Below, in pieces: positions 60,369-64,000 of a stretch of 64,000 nucleotides of DNA. Below the pieces are notes generated by a model. That model saw only the letters and a program-made list of their open reading frames with translations, did not search any database and had not been told where the DNA came from. Positions within the stretch are counted from its first letter, which is position 1. Each line of letters begins with the position of its first letter. The translations under genes and the position numbers were made by a program. The DNA is from Fratercula arctica (taxonomy: Eukaryota; Chordata; Aves; Charadriiformes; Alcidae): NCBI GenBank assembly GCA_947846985.1, contig CANTUZ010000004.1:620001-684000 (forward strand), in the 5' to 3' direction.

Positions 60369-62860
60369 CAACGTAAGTTTGCAGCACTTGTTCATGTAGC
60401 GCTTAGTTCCTGTGGTCTCACTGTCGTCGTTTCCAGGGGGTAGGAAGGGGGTTCATTGCAGGGTGTCCAAATTAGTGAGGAGACAGAGATGGAACCTAAA
60501 ACAAGTTCCTTCTGACACGAGTAGAATTATGCTTGCTGAAGCAGGGGTAAATTGAGATCATCCTTTCAAGCTGCCAGTCACACAGGCCTCAAGAAAATAT
60601 TTCCATTTATGCGAAGGCGGGGTAAACGTTACAGGTCCTAATTTTATCAAATCCACGAGGCTGATTATGGGATGTATCCCCATGACAAGTAGCTTAAACG
60701 TCGTTTCCCACGAGGTAGCCTACATGAGGCAGAAACAGGCTTATTGTGTCTTCACCTAATAGAGGATGAGTAAAATTGGTTCCCGTCAGCGGCCTAGATT
60801 ACATCCACGCCTGCAGCGGATGCAGCGATCTGGCAGTTGAACATGTTCGCTTGGGCAGAGCATATTTAAAATGTTTTGGTGAAGGCACTGCTTGGAATGA
60901 ATGGTGTTCTACCGGGTCTGCCCAAGTGATAGAGTCCCCTCCCCTCGCTGTCAGTTGATAAATACAAGTCCCTTCGTTCAAACTCTATCATTGGTGGTCG
61001 CAGCAGTGACGAGAGAACTGATGCATCGTTACATTTAGTAATGTAAACTTTCTACACAGAATTTCCTTTTAGGCGTGATGAGAGCACCCACAAACTTGCT
61101 TTTGTTTCTTCTTTTTCTCAGTACTGGCGTCAGGTATATTTAATCACTGTGCTGGCGATGATCTTGGCAGTATTTTTTGCTCAGATTCATCCCAGTTACC
61201 TCACGCAACAGTGGCACAGACTGCGCTCCATCATCTTTTGCTCAGTGTCTGGATACGGAATCATTCCCACCATCCACTGGGTTTGGCTCAACGGCGGCAT
61301 CGGCGCATCTATTGTACAGGTAAAAGAAAAAGAGAAGGAAATAAGATTCCCTGGTGCTTTTCACTTGCATCTTCCTTCAGCCCTCTTACACTTCGGGAAA
61401 CAAGAGGGAAGCAGCGGTAATTAAAATTTCTTTAAGCACAGAATTCTTTTGGACGATACAATCCAAATGCAAACACTTAGAAATTTATCGAGAAGCAGTA
61501 AACAGGTTGAGTAGATTAAATCTGCTTTACCGATGTAAAACTGCGCCATGAGAAGGAAAACTGGATAGAAGGGTGAGTGAGCAGACCCGCCTGAGGGACA
61601 GAGCCGCCTGCGTAGGTGGACCACACCCTCGCTCACCCCAGGGCGAGGGACAGGAGGGAAGAGCTGAGTCGGCTGTGCGGTGGGAATGGGAATCTGTCGG
61701 CCTGCTGTGCAGAGCGCTCCGGGCTGTCCGCCTCCACAGCTGGAAACGCGAGGGGAACCAGAAGACACTGATGGGATGATTATTTGCTTCCTCTTCTCTT
61801 CCCTGGGTTGCCAGCAAAAATCTGTATTTGCCTGCTGAGCCCTCTGTGACACAACCCTCATTTAACATCACTGTGAAGTTACCGAGCTATTGTCCTGTTC
61901 TTGTTTTGCCCCTTAGAATTATGCTCTGAAGAACAAGTAGCGCAGTACAGCTGAAGACAACAAAGTACGCCCTGATATGAAAACCCCAGAAATCATTGCA
62001 ATTACGCAGGGACCTGACTGTGCTGAAGAAAACGTTTCCTTTTCATAGCGAGCAGTGACAGCGCGTGTTCTTAGACTGGCCCTGCTGGAGGACTGTCACC
62101 TGGGGTGATGGTTTAGCCCAGTCCAGAGCGGCTGTTGAGCGTGGAAGATAGATAACATAGGCACACATAACATAGGCAGTCAAGTAAGATTCATTTTTGT
62201 CATGCCTTTGTCTTTTTCATCCTCAGGGACTGGTTTTTTTGTTTGGTTTTTTTTTGCTATTTTTACCTTCTAACAGAATAGGAGAGCTTCCTTTTCTTTT
62301 GCAGGAGTTTGCTCCGCGTGTAGTTGTCATGTACTTCATCGCTGCTGTAGCTTTTCTCTTCTATATTTCCAAAGTTCCCGAAAGATACTTCCCAGGTAGG
62401 AAATTCTCTTCTGGGTGTTTTTTCTGCAGTTAAGCTTCCTGCAGTGTCGCAGTCCTTGCTATGAGTCTGGAACTTCCTGTGAGAGAACAGGTTGACCACG
62501 TTCTACTTGAAGTATTCTCAATAGAGAGTAAAATGCTGCCTGTATTTGCATCAAAAGAAGGCAGACAGCTTCTGATTAAGTTCGTTAAAGAACTTTCACC
62601 GCCTCCCAGCAAGTGGAGCGTATAGTTGAGCTTTGGAGGAGACCGATTGTTAATTGTATCGCGTAAGTTATTGCTGAATTTAGCAACTTAACCACTTGCC
62701 CCTTTTGTTCCCCACAGGACAGTTGAACTACCTCGGCTCGAGTCACCAAGTATGGCACATCCTTGCCGTGGTGATGCTGTACTGGTGGCATCAATCCACC
62801 GTGTACATCATGCAATACCGACACAGCAAGCCCTGTCCCGAGTATGGCGCAGACCTGTGA
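58555..62860 (+). CDS. PAQR3: PAQR3, Golgi seven-transmembrane receptor-family protein (Raf kinase trapping to Golgi); six coding exons
   Basis: Six exons with GT-AG introns join to 936 nt, giving 311 residues plus stop, the length of human PAQR3. Exons are 58555-58739, 58829-58991, 60217-60372, 61122-61319, 62305-62395 and 62718-62860. The start has A at -3 and gives the family N-terminus MHQKLLRSAHYIELGGYQYW. Family marks seen: SNETVNIWSH (residues 67-76, first membrane segment), LDYAGIS (143-149), and SSHQVWHILAV with His274 and His278 before the last membrane segment. In adipoR-type relatives the matching Asp and His residues bind zinc. PAQR3 is known as a Golgi membrane protein with a cytosolic N-terminus that sequesters Raf-1 and lowers Ras-MAPK output; SCAP/SREBP and PI3K links are also reported. 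The last residues (EYGADL) differ from the human tail. No frameshift or premature stop was found. Identity is near certain; the function is by homology. Confidence 0.97.
58740..58828 (+). other. PAQR3 intron 1 (89 nt)
   Basis: A very short GC-rich intron, GTGAGG to CTCGCAG. It sits inside the CpG island and splits a Ser codon. Confidence 0.93.
58829..58991 (+). CDS. PAQR3: PAQR3 coding exon 2
   Basis: The acceptor TCTCGCAG precedes the base completing Ser62. The exon encodes residues 62-116, including the family motif SNETVNIWSHLLG and the first membrane segment, and ends in FCFQ. The donor is CAG|GTAGGG in phase 0. Confidence 0.95.
58992..60216 (+). other. PAQR3 intron 2
   Basis: 1225 nt, GTAGGG to TATAG. 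No repeat or nested gene was recognised. Small open frames inside it resemble nothing known. Confidence 0.9.
60217..60372 (+). CDS. PAQR3: PAQR3 coding exon 3
   Basis: The acceptor TTGTATAG is followed by codons for residues 117-168, beginning VCMLCSVGYH and ending FYAFYCNN. It includes the LDYAGISIGILG stretch typical of PAQR proteins. The donor is AAC|GTAAGT in phase 0. Confidence 0.96.
60373..61121 (+). other. PAQR3 intron 3
   Basis: 749 nt, GTAAGT to TTTTTCTCAG. Nothing else was recognised in it. Confidence 0.9.
61122..61319 (+). CDS. PAQR3: PAQR3 coding exon 4
   Basis: The acceptor TTTTTCTCAG is followed by YWRQVYLITVLAM and ends LNGGIGASIVQ (residues 169-234). Membrane segments are evident from the hydrophobic runs. 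The donor is CAG|GTAAAA in phase 0, which would also let a phase-0 alternative last exon follow it (see 61917). Confidence 0.96.
61320..62304 (+). other. PAQR3 intron 4
   Basis: 985 nt, GTAAAA to TTTTGCAG. It holds a strong-looking internal acceptor at 61916 and a T-rich tract near 62230-62260. Confidence 0.9.
61917..61940 (+). CDS. PAQR3: Candidate alternative terminal coding exon of PAQR3
   Basis: A pyrimidine-rich tract ends TTTTGCCCCTTAG at 61916. If exon 4 (phase 0, ending Gln234) joined here, the frame would read Asn-Tyr-Ala-Leu-Lys-Asn-Lys and stop at 61940. That would give a 241-residue form lacking the last membrane segments and both C-terminal histidines. Supported only by the acceptor and the phase; no poly(A) hexamer was noted just after it. 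Confidence 0.2.
   Translation, partial: NYALKNK
62305..62395 (+). CDS. PAQR3: PAQR3 coding exon 5
   Basis: The acceptor TTTTGCAG is followed by EFAPRVVVMYFIAAVAFLFY and ends in SKVPERYFP plus one base of Gly265. The donor is CAG|GTAGGA. The hydrophobic core is a membrane segment. Confidence 0.96.
62396..62717 (+). other. PAQR3 intron 5
   Basis: 322 nt, GTAGGA to CCCCACAG. Nothing else was recognised in it. Confidence 0.9.
62718..62860 (+). CDS. PAQR3: PAQR3 coding exon 6 (terminal) and stop
   Basis: The acceptor CCCCACAG completes Gly265 and continues QLNYLGSSHQVWHILAV. The exon ends CPEYGADL then TGA at 62858-62860. His274 and His278 match the zinc-ligand positions of the family. The final four residues are not those of the mammalian protein. 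Confidence 0.96.
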
Positions 62861-64000
62861 GCGAAGGTAGAGCAATTCTCCTACTCGTGGGAATAGCATA
62901 TCCTCACAAGTAGTGGGTTAAATAATCCTGGTTTTAACTTGACACAAGTTTCAGTCAGCCGCCCTAATGAGATTCCCCAAAGAAAACGCTGACTGGTGCG
63001 ATAGTTGCCCGTAAATCAAGCAGTACTTACCTGGTCGCCAGGCGCTCTGCTCACCTGCACGCCTTTGTTGCACGAGGCTCCCTGAGGCTGCAGTGCCCTC
63101 GAGCGGAGGTTTCGAACGGGCTGGAGACAGAGCTCTGCCACATCCCAGGTTTCACCATTTTAACAGCCTCAAGCCGTCATCAGTATTTATTCTTAAGTAG
63201 CCTTTTCCTCGGGCTTTTGTCAGGTTTTCAGCCCTACTGAGCCTTGATCTGGATTTTTCAGAAACCAGGTAAGAGTTGAGACTTTCATCTGCATAATAAG
63301 TGGCTAAACTTGTTTCCCCGCTCTGTTTCAGAGGCGATGAAATGTCTGACTTTGCGGGTCTGCACGTTACCTAATGAGCTGGGCTATGAAGTTAAGCAGT
63401 GAGGCAGTTCCTTTTCTGACTCCTGGACTGTTAGCCGCTTGCTGGGACAGTGTATTATTAGGAGCTTTGAAGAAACCCACAGCGTTGCCCAGGATCCGAC
63501 GTTCATTTCCTGTTCTGCCATCAAGTACCAAACAGGTCTTCCTGGAGCACGGCGATGGAAAGGTGGGCCGTAAAACTCAGCTTTCGGATCGCAGCAGTAT
63601 TTTTTTTGCTTGGTAAACACGAACAACAGAACTAATGACCCTTGCTGAGCTAACAGGCCCACGAACCGGGTTTTCAGGTTTTGTTCAAGTGCGTAATTGA
63701 GAAACGGCTCCTGGCAGCGTACTTGTAAAACCATGGTAACCACGAGACCCGGGCTTGGATCTAAATCACAGCGGTACGGTGCGTGGCATCCTTCAGAGTC
63801 TTCTTCTGAATGATATGTTTACGCTTCAGCATCGGTACGGTAACATATAAAATTCAATTGAGTGGACTCCTGTACTTTTCTGGACAAGCTCTTTTCCTTT
63901 TGCGGGAAGAGAAGATGACGTGTCATCCGCCATAGGTACATCTTCATCTCAGAGCTTAACAGTTGCCTCCCCCGATACGGGTAGTGCCATCACTTCAAGA
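62861..64000 (+). other. PAQR3: PAQR3 3' UTR and flank, to window end
   Basis: This is the sequence after the stop. I see no AATAAA or ATTAAA hexamer in it, so the cleavage site either lies beyond the window or uses a variant signal. How much of it is UTR cannot be told. Open frames here (63374-63616 plus, 63384-63743 minus) resemble nothing known. Confidence 0.5.

Noticed and set aside
1..64000. CRISPR arrays, operons, bacterial signals
   Set aside because: Spliced vertebrate gene, CpG island and CR1 show nuclear vertebrate DNA; no regularly spaced repeats were seen.

Overview
The window looks like vertebrate, most likely avian, nuclear DNA. It is gene-poor and interspersed-repeat-poor. Its one clear transposable element is a 5'-truncated CR1 LINE, the dominant element type of birds and other sauropsids. 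Its one recognisable gene, PAQR3, is split by GT-AG introns and starts inside a CpG island. A non-avian sauropsid cannot be excluded from the sequence alone.

Layout. About the first 57.9 kb contains no protein-coding gene that I can recognise on either strand; the many short open frames there look like chance. This stretch holds A-rich simple repeats, a perfect 20-bp inverted repeat (5943-6034), a CpG-rich block with no recognised gene (about 9.2-9.75 kb), faint remnants of ancient tRNA-derived SINE-like and palindromic repeats, and a purine tract with a G-quadruplex pattern (about 40.23-40.35 kb). It also has several A/T-rich homeobox-style blocks that read like conserved regulatory DNA but cannot be proven so here. 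The CR1 copy lies at 34490-37034 on the plus strand; its second reading frame is broken by four frameshifts and a stop.

The right end (about 57.97-64.0 kb) is the PAQR3 locus on the plus strand. A CpG-island promoter carries CRE, E-box, E2F-like, NRF1-like and GC-box motifs and a (GGGCY)7 G-quadruplex array. Six coding exons (58555-58739, 58829-58991, 60217-60372, 61122-61319, 62305-62395, 62718-62860) join to a complete 311-residue seven-transmembrane protein, followed by 3' UTR or flank to the window end. PAQR3 is the Golgi protein that tethers Raf-1 and thereby dampens Ras-MAPK signalling. In mammals the region upstream of PAQR3 holds the retrogenes NAA11 and GK2 and then ANTXR2; none of these is seen here, which fits a bird.

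The best leads for a second look are: an out-of-frame 181-codon ORF that begins 46 nt upstream of the PAQR3 start and stays open across three spliced exons; a candidate alternative terminal exon in PAQR3 intron 4; the 20-bp inverted repeat; a perfect DR4 nuclear-receptor site 3 kb upstream of PAQR3; and an A-over-T strand bias upstream that could betray an unannotated minus-strand transcript. No wholly new biological system is evident.
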